Shown here: positions 35,961 to 42,211 of the stretch, one piece after another | Position numbering within the stretch: the stretch's first letter is position 1 | Layout of the letters: each line of letters opens with the position of its first letter | Source of the DNA: Oscillospiraceae bacterium | Lineage (GTDB): Bacteria; Bacillota; Clostridia; Oscillospirales; JAGBHD01 | Length of the DNA stretch: 42,581 nt | NCBI GenBank assembly: GCA_018110785.1 | Contig: JAGBHD010000013.1 | Span: forward strand, 1 to 42,581 | Direction: 5' to 3' | Notes under the pieces: generated by a model | The model's input: the letters and a program-made list of their open reading frames with translations, nothing else | Told to the model about the DNA's origin: nothing | Database searches by the model: none | Program-made: the position numbers and the translations under genes

Positions 35961-36631
35961 TTAAAACGGTTTTGTTTGATTTAGATGATACGATTTTAGA
36001 TTTTCATTTGTCCGAATACAAGGCTATAAAAAGGACCTTTATGGATTTAGGTCTTTACCCTGACGAGAAGCTTCTTAATCGGTATAGCGAGATAAATTTA
36101 AGCAGGTGGAAGCTTTTAGAAAAGGGAGAGCTTACAAGGGAACAGGTGCTTACAAGCCGATTTGATATTTTATTTTCCGAAATGGGGAAAAGCTTTTCAG
36201 CGGTAGATACTAACGACATATACAGAGAGCATTTAAGCAGAGGATATGATTATATCGAGGGCGCCGAAGACCTGCTTCGAAAGCTACATAACAAATATGA
36301 CCTTTATATTGTTTCAAACGGAAGTACAATAGTTCAGAACAAGCGAATAAATGGATCGGGTGTTAGACAGTATTTCAAAAACATATTTATTTCGGAAGAA
36401 ATAGGACATAACAAGCCGTCGAAAGAGTTTTTCGATTATTGTTTTTCAAAAATTGATGGGTTTTCGAAAGAAACGGCAATAATTATAGGAGATAGCTTAT
36501 CTTCGGATATTAAAGGCGGCAATAATGCGGGAATTAAAACCTGTTGGTTTAATCCTAATGGGGCAATAGGAGAAGCGGATTTTATCATAAATGACCTTAG
36601 AGAAATTCCCGATTTATTAAAAAGGATATAA
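35957..36631 (+). CDS. yjjG: HAD-family phosphatase, YjjG type
   Basis: The 224-residue protein carries the HAD motifs: I as LFDLDDTILDF with nucleophile Asp8 and Asp10, II as IVSNGST, III as the Lys in GHNKPSKEFF, and IV as IIGDSLSSDIKGG. The helical cap lies between motifs I and II. Sequence style and length match the YjjG group, which dephosphorylates noncanonical pyrimidine nucleotides and so keeps the pool clean; the substrate here is inferred from the family. The ATGA overlap with the upstream gene suggests coupling. Confidence 0.9.
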   Translation: MIKTVLFDLDDTILDFHLSEYKAIKRTFMDLGLYPDEKLLNRYSEINLSRWKLLEKGELTREQVLTSRFDILFSEMGKSFSAVDTNDIYREHLSRGYDYIEGAEDLLRKLHNKYDLYIVSNGSTIVQNKRINGSGVRQYFKNIFISEEIGHNKPSKEFFDYCFSKIDGFSKETAIIIGDSLSSDIKGGNNAGIKTCWFNPNGAIGEADFIINDLREIPDLLKRI

Positions 36632-36661
36632 AAACGACCCGACTGAAAAGTCGGGTCGTTT
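36632..36661. terminator. Terminator between yjjG and the GTPase pair
   Basis: AAACGACCCGACT (36632-36644) pairs with AGTCGGGTCGTTT (36649-36661) around a GAAA tetraloop. The tracts are short, so efficiency is uncertain. It serves both convergent units. Confidence 0.75.
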
Positions 36662-36666
36662 GGCAT

Positions 36667-37602
36667 TTAAAAGGTTGCTACGGGGTTTGTCGGTTTTTCT
36701 GCCGAAACGATTTCGAGTACCGATAAAACAGGACCTTTGCCGCGGTAGAGTTTATTGAATTTGATCTCTATTTTGGCGGTTATATTGACCCAATCGTAGC
36801 TATTAAGTGAGGGAGCCTTTTCGCTTACAAGAACCATACCGAGATATTTTATATCATCGACACAGCATGTCATAACATGTCTGCCGATAATGGCGGTTTT
36901 ATCGAGGAGAGATTTATCCTTTGCGATAACCCCCTTAAACTGAACGGTTTTATTGTGCCAGAAGGACATATCTTCCATAACATCGCGGTAAAAAATGGCA
37001 TAATCCTTATCCTCTATAACTACTATCTCGCCGTCGCGGTTGTAAGGCGGCGGGTCTTTAATATCGTCATACTGAACGCTGCCGTCGGGGTGCTCATACA
37101 TAATATCGCATTTGGTATTAAGCGCACGGACTAATTTATGAAAGGGCATAATGTCGCTATCTTTCGGAACTCTGTTAAATACAGCCATTTCGCAGGTTGT
37201 AAGCTTATCAACTACCAATGAGCGCATATTGGCGTTATAGGAAAGGATAGTGTTTGAATCGGCGAAGAAAACCTCTTGATAAACAGTCCAGTTTTCGGGG
37301 ACATTCATAAAAAGAGATTGGCTTTGCCACATACCGTTATATTCTATAATAACCCGCTCGGCGGAATGCTTTTTCTCCAAAGCCGAAAGGTATTCTGCGG
37401 TAAGGTCGGCTTCATTTTCTATATTTACGATATGGACATTTTTGCCGTATTTTTCGCTTTCATATTCTTCTATACCCTCTTCGCAAAGAAGAAGCAGGGT
37501 GCTTTCGCCTGCATTAAAGCGCTTGTCACAGAGGGATTCGCTTATAAACTTTGTTTTACCTGATTCCAAAAAGCCGGTAAAAAGATAAACCGGTATTTCC
37601 AT
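36667..37602 (-). CDS. Divergent CobW-like GTPase fused to a YcgQ/TIGR03943-like domain
   Basis: Residues 1-170 form a P-loop domain of the G3E type (VYLFTGFLESGKTKFISESL), but the CxCC metal motif is missing and the base-recognition NKxD reads FNRVPKD, so GTP binding may be altered. Residues ~205-311 match the C-terminal domain of YcgQ (DUF1980/TIGR03943): NKTVQFKGVI, then GRHVMTCCVDDIKYLGMVL with the conserved Cys pair (246-247), and KGPVLSVLEIVSAEKP. In Bacillus YcgQ works beside the YcgR permease and is under Zur control, so a role in metal handling is inferred. No YcgR-type permease is present in the window. It starts 3 bases after the stop of the His-rich GTPase. Confidence 0.82.
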   Translation of the reverse strand: MEIPVYLFTGFLESGKTKFISESLCDKRFNAGESTLLLLCEEGIEEYESEKYGKNVHIVNIENEADLTAEYLSALEKKHSAERVIIEYNGMWQSQSLFMNVPENWTVYQEVFFADSNTILSYNANMRSLVVDKLTTCEMAVFNRVPKDSDIMPFHKLVRALNTKCDIMYEHPDGSVQYDDIKDPPPYNRDGEIVVIEDKDYAIFYRDVMEDMSFWHNKTVQFKGVIAKDKSLLDKTAIIGRHVMTCCVDDIKYLGMVLVSEKAPSLNSYDWVNITAKIEIKFNKLYRGKGPVLSVLEIVSAEKPTNPVATF

Positions 37603-37605
37603 TTT

Positions 37606-38781
37606 TTATCTCCTTAAAAGTTCGTTGATTTCGTGTTCTTTTAGGTCAGAGCCGATAACACAGTATCTGCCTGTCGGCATTGCTACGCCTTCGCGGATAT
37701 CGGGTTCCCCGGGAACATAATCGAAATGGATAAATCCGCCTTCAGCGGGGAGATAGCCCTTAGCGCGAAGAACTGTGCCATATTTTCCGCTTTCTAAAGC
37801 TCTGAGAAAATCGGAAATCTCTTCCTTTGTATATTTTTTATTGGTTTCACCGCCGACTGAGGAGAATACATCGTCTGCGTGATGGTGGTCATGGCAACCG
37901 CAATCGCAATCGCAATGCTCATCGTGGTCGTGATGATGACAATCGCAATGCTCGCCGTGGTCGTGGTGATGCTCGTGATGATGACAATCGCAATGCTCGT
38001 CGTGGTCGTGGTGATGGTGCTCGTGGTTATGGCAGTCGCAATGCTCATCGTGGTCGTGGTGATGTTCGTGATGATGACAATCGCAATGCTCGTCGTGGTC
38101 GTGGTGATGGTGCTCGTGGTTATGGCAGTCGCAATGCTCGCCGTGGTCGTGATGATGGTGCTCGTGCACAAGGGTTTCTGCTAAGTTATCTTTTCCTTTT
38201 TGCATCGCAGAGAGCAATATGTCAATAGGAAGCTCCTCATAAGGGGTAGAAATAATCTCGGCTTCATCGTTTGCCGAGCGGACAATTTCGATAGCCGACG
38301 AGAGCTTGTCCTCGCTTATGTTTTCGGTATGGCTTAAAACAACGGCGGAAGCATTAGCAATCTGGTCGGCAAAGAATTCGCCGAAGTTTTTCATATACAT
38401 TTTGCATTTGCCTGCATCAACAACGGTTGTTTTACTTCTGAGTGTGAATTTCTCGCTGCCTGCGCTCTCAACCGCCTTTATAACATCGGAAAGCTTACCA
38501 ACACCCGAAGGCTCGATTATAATTCTTTCGGGGGCGAGTTCTTCAACCACTTTAGTTAAAGCCTCTTTGAAATCGCCGACTAAAGAGCAGCAGATGCAGC
38601 CCGAATTCATTTCGGTAATTTCGATGCCTGCATCTTTCAAAAAGCCGCCGTCAATTCCGATTTCACCAAATTCGTTTTCTATCAAAACGGTTTTAATATC
38701 TGAAGTGTCCTTTAAAATTCTCTTTATAAATGTAGTTTTTCCGGCTCCGAGAAAGCCCGAAATAATATCAACATAGGTCAT
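37606..38781 (-). CDS. CobW/G3E GTPase with His/Cys-rich metal-binding insert
   Basis: The 391-residue protein has the G3E P-loop SGFLGAGKTTFIKRIL (8-23), the CxCC metal motif in NSGCICCSLVGD (62-65), the IIIEPSGVG switch region and a short CobW C-terminal domain (about 315-391). Between them lies a ~96-residue insert (206-301) built from His, Asp, Glu and Cys, with six EHCDC units. G3E GTPases of this kind (ZNG1/YciC/ZagA, CobW, HypB, UreG relatives) hand metals to client proteins, most often zinc under starvation. The His/Cys insert is a likely metal store or sensor. The base-recognition motif is unusual (SHTEN). It is the first gene of a two-gene operon. Confidence 0.9.
   Translation of the reverse strand: MTYVDIISGFLGAGKTTFIKRILKDTSDIKTVLIENEFGEIGIDGGFLKDAGIEITEMNSGCICCSLVGDFKEALTKVVEELAPERIIIEPSGVGKLSDVIKAVESAGSEKFTLRSKTTVVDAGKCKMYMKNFGEFFADQIANASAVVLSHTENISEDKLSSAIEIVRSANDEAEIISTPYEELPIDILLSAMQKGKDNLAETLVHEHHHHDHGEHCDCHNHEHHHHDHDEHCDCHHHEHHHDHDEHCDCHNHEHHHHDHDEHCDCHHHEHHHDHGEHCDCHHHDHDEHCDCDCGCHDHHHADDVFSSVGGETNKKYTKEEISDFLRALESGKYGTVLRAKGYLPAEGGFIHFDYVPGEPDIREGVAMPTGRYCVIGSDLKEHEINELLRR
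37879..38166 (-). repeat. Tandem coding repeat, His/Asp/Cys-rich
   Basis: The DNA encoding residues 206-301 consists of diverged tandem units; six copies of EHCDC begin at residues 215, 231, 246, 262, 277 and 288, so the spacing alternates 16 and 15 codons (a 93-base higher-order unit) and ends with an 11-codon unit. Copies are close in DNA sequence, which suggests recent expansion or slippage, and makes assembly errors in copy number possible. Confidence 0.9.
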
Positions 38782-38818
38782 TAAATTTTATCTCCTTTTA
38801 AAAATATCTTCAAAAGAA

Positions 38819-38847
38819 ATGCTACCACTTTACACCTCAAAAATCAA
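38819..38847 (-). promoter_or_regulatory. Possible promoter of the GTPase pair
   Basis: On the minus strand, TTGATT (38842-38847) and TAGCAT (38819-38824), spacer 17 bases. The -10 is poor (4 of 6), which would suit an activator or a regulated gene. I looked for a Zur-like palindrome around it and saw none that I would defend. Confidence 0.4.
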
Positions 38848-38911
38848 GGGAAATTAGAGAAAAAGCTTTTAATAAAAAAAGAAAAATCTTAACCAAAGCC
38901 GCTATTATAAT

Positions 38912-38928
38912 AGGAGTTGAAATTTCAG
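38912..38928 (+). repeat. Left copy of an island-flanking direct repeat
   Basis: AGGAGTTGAAATTTCAG. The same sequence with one inserted G is at 42110-42127. The core TGAAATTTCA is a perfect palindrome. The two copies bracket the RHH-RhuM-capsid/toxin-YjcQ segment. Confidence 0.5.
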
Positions 38929-38938
38929 CGATATATTG

Positions 38939-38968
38939 TTGACAAGTGCATTACAATTGTAGTATAAT
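38939..38968 (+). promoter_or_regulatory. SigA promoter with overlapping palindromes, upstream of the RHH gene
   Basis: TTGACA (38939-38944) and TATAAT (38963-38968), spacer 18 bases. Between the boxes is the perfect palindrome TACAATTGTA, and the wider inverted repeat TGCATTA...TAATGCA overlaps the -10 box. Such a layout fits an operator for autorepression by the RHH protein; this is an inference. Confidence 0.75.
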
Positions 38969-39002
38969 GCAAATGTAGTTTTATATCAAAAGGAGAAGTA
39001 TT

Positions 39003-39194
39003 ATGTCGAAAGAAAAGCTTGTTATTTCTTCCAAAAAATATAGAGGTGATTCTACGGTGATTTCTATTCGTCTTCCTGATGAACTTGTTAAGGAGCTAGA
39101 TAAGATAGCTGAGGAAACCGGAAGAACAAGAAATGAAGTAATTCAGAAATGTCTTGTTTTTGCGGTTGATAATTTGGAAATCAAGGAATATTAA
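39003..39194 (+). CDS. Ribbon-helix-helix (CopG-like) regulator
   Basis: The 63-residue protein has a short basic N-terminal arm, then the RHH beta strand and helices: STVISIRLPDELVKELDKIA and EETGRTRNEVIQKCLVFA. RHH dimers bind DNA through the strand and are usual in plasmid, phage and toxin-antitoxin operons. The ATG follows AAAGGAGA. It precedes the RhuM gene by 10 bases, so both are likely one mRNA from the promoter at 38939-38968. Confidence 0.88.
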   Translation: MSKEKLVISSKKYRGDSTVISIRLPDELVKELDKIAEETGRTRNEVIQKCLVFAVDNLEIKEY

Positions 39195-39204
39195 GGGGAA
39201 AATG

Positions 39205-40104
39205 ATGAATAACGAAAACAATATGGTTATTTTCAAAACTGATGATAATCAGATATCGGTTGATGTCAGATTTTATAATGAGTCAGTTTGGTTGACCTTA
39301 GACCAAATGGCAAACCTTTTTGAGAGAGATAAATCTACAATCTCAAGACATATAAAAAACATATATACAGAAGGTGAATTGGTGCAGGCGGCAACTGTTG
39401 CAAAATTTGCAACAGTTCAAATTGAAGGGGATCGCGAAGTTGAACGAGATCTCGATTACTATAATCTTGATGTTATTATATCTGTTGGCTATCGTGTGAA
39501 ATCTTTGAGAGGAACGCAATTCAGACAGTGGGCAACTAAAAGACTTAATGAATATATACGCAAGGGCTTTACGATGGATGATGAAAGACTTAAAAGCTTG
39601 GGCGGCGGTGGATACTTTAAGGAGCTTTTAGATAGAATTCGCGATATTCGCGCTTCCGAAAAGGTTTTTTACCGTCAGATATTGGATATTTATGCTACAA
39701 GCATTGACTATGACCCAAACGCAGACATTTCTGTTGAGTTTTTCAAAAAGGTTCAAAATAAAATTCATTACGCTGTTCACGGGCAAACTGCAGCGGAAGT
39801 TATATATAACAGAGCAGACAGCGAAAAGGAATTTATGGGGCTTACTTCTTTTAAAGGAAGCAGACCGCATTTAAGCGATATTAAGGTTGCAAAGAACTAT
39901 CTTGATGAAAAAGAACTTCGTTCGCTCGGCCAGTTAGTTTCGGGTTATCTTGATTTTGCTGAAAGACAAGCCGAGCGCGAGCAAACTATGACTATGAAGG
40001 ATTGGGCGGAGCATTTGGATAAAATTCTTACTATGTCGGGCGAACAGTTACTTATAGGTGCGGGTTCGGTTTCTCATATGCTAAAACTACTGCCGAAACA
40101 ATGA
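39205..40104 (+). CDS. RhuM-family protein with altered, truncated C-terminus
   Basis: The RhuM family (virulence protein of unknown function, common on islands) is recognised by the N-terminal segment ESVWLTLDQMANLFERDKST, an HTH-like part, then YNLDVIISVGYRVKSLRGTQ and FRQWATKRLNEYI, the GGGGYFKELLDRIRDIRASE part, and TMTMKDWAEHLDKIL. In relatives the chain continues after GSVSH with about 50 more charged residues. Here it is followed by MLKLLPKQ and a stop, and the phage capsid reading frame begins in another frame at the same point. The 3' end is therefore probably replaced by a recombination. ATG 39205 follows AAGGGG by 6 bases; ATG 39202 is close. Confidence 0.85.
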   Translation: MNNENNMVIFKTDDNQISVDVRFYNESVWLTLDQMANLFERDKSTISRHIKNIYTEGELVQAATVAKFATVQIEGDREVERDLDYYNLDVIISVGYRVKSLRGTQFRQWATKRLNEYIRKGFTMDDERLKSLGGGGYFKELLDRIRDIRASEKVFYRQILDIYATSIDYDPNADISVEFFKKVQNKIHYAVHGQTAAEVIYNRADSEKEFMGLTSFKGSRPHLSDIKVAKNYLDEKELRSLGQLVSGYLDFAERQAEREQTMTMKDWAEHLDKILTMSGEQLLIGAGSVSHMLKLLPKQ

Positions 40105-41324
40105 TAAACATAAGCAAGACCAAAGCGCTGGGTTTTGTAGATGAATTTGGTAGATTTACCGATATGAAAACCACGCTGCATAATACCCTAAGTAAAGCTG
40201 TTATGGAAGTAGCCTCAGGATCAACTGATTTTAATACGGCTATGAGGAGAACTGTTGAGACCTTAGGCGGTAGCGGAATCAGAGTAAACTACGGCGGAGG
40301 AATAACAAGAAGACTTGATAGCGCTGTTCGCCAAAATATATTGTGGGGAGCCAAGCAGGCAAGTAATGAATACAATGAAATGATAGGCGAGGAATTAGGC
40401 TGTGATGGCATAGAAATAGATTGGCATTCTAACCCTCGCCCTTCTCACGAATTTATGCAAGGCAAGCAATACTCGTTATCGGGCAAAAAGACGGTAAACG
40501 GAGTTACATACGAAAGCGCCGATAGGGCACTTGCGGCATTAGAAGATTATGGTTGTTTACATATCAAAACGCCGATTATATTGGGTGTATCTGAGCCGAG
40601 GTTTTCCGAAGAGGAACTTGCAGAATTAAACAGACAAAACTCTGAGCCTATAACCATAAACGGCGTTACAAAAAGCGGCTACGAATGGAAACAGGGTATG
40701 CGCAGACTTGAGTCTGCAGTCAGAGAACAAGAAACAATAAAAGCAACGGCGAAGGCAAGCGGCAACAACATTCTTGCAGATGAATGCGATGAGCGTATCA
40801 AGGCGTTTAAGAATAAATATAATGAGATATCAAAGGCCACGGGAATAGCAAAACAGCCCGATAGAATGAGTCCTTCAAAACCGCAAAATGTATTGACAAA
40901 CAATACAAATGGGATTATAATGAAAAAGAACAAAGGGTTAGAATTATCGCGATATGTTAACTCTAGCGATAGATTATATGAATATGCTCGAAATATAACC
41001 CCGTTGGATGGATATGAAGATCAAGTTATTCATGGGGATAAATACGGGTTTGAAATTAGAGATCTCGATGGGAAAACTGCGTCTGTTTATACTCCGAGAG
41101 AGTTTGCAGAGATTTTAAGACGAGATCCCAATTATCACGGCGGCAACATTAGACTAATATCTTGCTATGCAGGGGCAGAAGATGGAAACGCGGCGCAAGC
41201 CCTTGCAAACCAACTTGGAGTTGATGTTCTTGCCCCAAATGATGTGGTTATAGTATATCCTGATGGCTCTATGAAGATAGGGTATGATGGAAAAGGGAAA
41301 TGGATTCTATATAGAAAGAGATAA
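40101..41324 (+). CDS. N-terminally truncated phage minor capsid protein fused to a putative polymorphic toxin domain
   Basis: Residues 1-255 match the C-terminal half of phage minor capsid protein 2 (Phage_min_cap2): KAVMEVASGSTDFNTAMRRT, RLDSAVRQNILWGAKQAS, EIDWHSNPRPSHEFMQGKQY and ISEP-like VSEPRFSEEELAELNR. The N-terminal half is missing. Residues ~270-407 form a separate domain with VIHGDKYGFEIRD (His311-Gly312), YTPREFAEILRRDP, NIRLISCYAGAEDGNAAQAL (Cys355), LAPNDVVIVYPDGSMKIG and GKWI. The HG and SCxAG elements, 44 residues apart, and the end strands recall clan CD cysteine peptidases such as the C80 domain of large clostridial toxins. The ATG overlaps the RhuM stop (ATGA) and lacks a ribosome site. 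A toxin role is inferred from family context. Confidence 0.8.
   Translation: MINISKTKALGFVDEFGRFTDMKTTLHNTLSKAVMEVASGSTDFNTAMRRTVETLGGSGIRVNYGGGITRRLDSAVRQNILWGAKQASNEYNEMIGEELGCDGIEIDWHSNPRPSHEFMQGKQYSLSGKKTVNGVTYESADRALAALEDYGCLHIKTPIILGVSEPRFSEEELAELNRQNSEPITINGVTKSGYEWKQGMRRLESAVREQETIKATAKASGNNILADECDERIKAFKNKYNEISKATGIAKQPDRMSPSKPQNVLTNNTNGIIMKKNKGLELSRYVNSSDRLYEYARNITPLDGYEDQVIHGDKYGFEIRDLDGKTASVYTPREFAEILRRDPNYHGGNIRLISCYAGAEDGNAAQALANQLGVDVLAPNDVVIVYPDGSMKIGYDGKGKWILYRKR
40893..40921 (+). promoter_or_regulatory. Perfect SigA promoter inside the capsid-toxin gene
   Basis: TTGACA (40893-40898) and TATAAT (40916-40921) at the ideal spacer of 17 bases. It sits at codons 265-274, where the capsid part ends and the toxin-like domain begins. 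A start near 40928 would exclude the only nearby in-frame ATG (40920), so its likely product is the mRNA of the small gene at 41329. Confidence 0.7.
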
Positions 41325-41328
41325 TTAT

Positions 41329-41631
41329 ATGAAAACATTAAATGTTTATAGCGAGTATATAAATGATTCTTCTGTTGGATCTATTAAAGAAAATATATCC
41401 AATGCAAAAGATGACAACAAATCGAAGGTTTTGGAACATTTGAAAAATGGTAAAATCCTTGCGGCGATTGTTGGAACAGCGAAGGATGTTTTCACTAATG
41501 ATGTAATAAATGGCGAGTGGGTTTTAATGACAGACGGAATATATGAGTGGAGTTCTGACATTGTTTATTATTATGAAAAATATAATCTAATTCTTCCCAC
41601 AGATTTTGTAAATTATGCGATTGAAAATTAA
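41329..41631 (+). CDS. Small protein, candidate immunity protein
   Basis: The 100-residue protein (MKTLNVYSEYINDSSV..., ending LPTDFVNYAIEN) has no signal or membrane segment. Its middle and end, GKILAAIVGTAKDVFTNDVI, WVLMTDGIYEWSSDIVYYYE and the closing LPTDFV, resemble small proteins encoded just behind polymorphic-toxin genes in Firmicutes. It begins 5 bases after the toxin-domain gene with a weak GAAAGAG site, and a strong terminator follows. Position, size and solubility fit a cytoplasmic immunity protein for that domain; no experiment is known to me. The frame is open 15 codons further upstream, but those overlap the toxin gene. Confidence 0.75.
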   Translation: MKTLNVYSEYINDSSVGSIKENISNAKDDNKSKVLEHLKNGKILAAIVGTAKDVFTNDVINGEWVLMTDGIYEWSSDIVYYYEKYNLILPTDFVNYAIEN

Positions 41632-41639
41632 AAATGCGC

Positions 41640-41675
41640 TCCCAAAGATGATAATCTCGTCTTTGGGATTTGTTT
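41640..41675 (+). terminator. Terminator of the toxin/immunity unit
   Basis: Arms 41640-41651 and 41657-41668 pair over 12 positions with one wobble around TAATC, followed by a T-rich run (TTTGTTTT). It starts 8 bases after the stop of the candidate immunity gene. Confidence 0.85.
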
Positions 41676-41704
41676 TAGAATGAAATAGCGTTAGAGAAAA
41701 GGAT

Positions 41705-42022
41705 ATGAACGATAATTTTAAATGTATTTACAAGATATTGAAGGCTCTTGAAAAGGCTATGGATTATTCTGAGTTTGATATATCTCAAATAGACCATACA
41801 AAGCTTGAAATAAGTAGAGAACGGTGGGCGAGATATATGGAGATGCTTGTTGATTCGGGTTATATAAAGGGCATTCGGGTTTACACTGACTGCACCGATG
41901 AGCTTTGTATAGATAACGAAGGCATAAGGATAACACTAAAAGGTCTCGAATATCTGACCGAGAATTCAATTATGCAGCGAATGTATAAAGCGGCAACGGG
42001 GCTTAAAGAGTTAGTCGGATAG
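41705..42022 (+). CDS. yjcQ: YjcQ-family phage protein
   Basis: The 105-residue protein has the YjcQ layout: an N-terminal helix (CIYKILKALEKAMDYSEFD), a winged-helix-like part (SRERWARYMEMLVDSGYIKG), and ITLKGLEYLTENSIMQRMYK, near the C-terminus. YjcQ proteins are small phage and prophage products in Firmicutes with a winged-helix fold and no known function. The ATG follows AAAAGGAT at short spacing. A separate terminator follows, so it is monocistronic or the last gene of a now broken phage operon. Confidence 0.85.
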   Translation: MNDNFKCIYKILKALEKAMDYSEFDISQIDHTKLEISRERWARYMEMLVDSGYIKGIRVYTDCTDELCIDNEGIRITLKGLEYLTENSIMQRMYKAATGLKELVG

Positions 42023-42047
42023 TTTGGGTTTAAAAATTTAATAACTG

Positions 42048-42076
42048 AAGCACTTTGCGTTGCAAGGTGCTTTTTT
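42048..42076 (+). terminator. Terminator of yjcQ
   Basis: AAGCACTTTGC (42048-42058) pairs with GCAAGGTGCTT (42062-42072), one G-T wobble, and is followed by T6. Confidence 0.88.
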
Positions 42077-42109
42077 AGTTAGTGGGGGTGTTTTTACTCT
42101 TGATTTTTA

Positions 42110-42127
42110 AGGAGTGTGAAATTTCAG
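42110..42127 (+). repeat. Right copy of the island-flanking direct repeat
   Basis: AGGAGTGTGAAATTTCAG, equal to the copy at 38912-38928 except for one extra G, with the same TGAAATTTCA palindrome. It lies 8 bases before the uvrB -35 box, as the left copy lies 10 bases before the RHH-gene -35 box. Confidence 0.5.
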
Positions 42128-42135
42128 AAAAAACT

Positions 42136-42163
42136 TTGCTTTTGGGGAGAAATGTGATATACT
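42136..42163 (+). promoter_or_regulatory. Likely uvrB promoter
   Basis: TTGCTT (42136-42141) and TATACT (42158-42163), spacer 16 bases; a TATAAT at 42164-42169 is an alternative -10 at a poor distance. I saw no LexA-type box (CGAAC-N4-GTTCG) near it. Confidence 0.6.
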
Positions 42164-42211
42164 TATAATGTATAACTTTGTGCATTTTGAGATGGGAGGG
42201 TTGGTCGTTTT

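Larger units (their letters stand above)
38912..42127. mobile_element. Prophage remnant/cargo island next to uvrB
   Basis: The segment between the flanking repeats holds an RHH regulator, a RhuM gene, part of a phage minor capsid gene fused to a toxin-like domain, a putative immunity gene and a YjcQ phage gene. Three of these are phage families, and the genes on both sides (metal GTPases and uvrB) are ordinary chromosomal genes. No integrase, recombinase, portal or other complete structural genes are present, so the element is degraded and probably immobile by itself. The boundaries rest on the repeat and are inferred. Confidence 0.6.

Noticed and set aside
37879-38166. CRISPR-like array
   Set aside because: The repeats are coding, alternate 45-48 bases, and have no unique spacers.
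37827-38228. Long plus-strand frames rich in Arg/Asp/Gly or Val/Met opposite the GTPase
   Set aside because: They are shadows of the His/Asp/Cys tandem repeat; the repeat keeps all frames open. The minus-strand frame has the full GTPase homology and ribosome site.
39003-40104. RHH-RhuM as a toxin-antitoxin pair
   Set aside because: Size and order would fit, but RhuM has no recognised toxin fold and this copy is truncated; there is no positive evidence.
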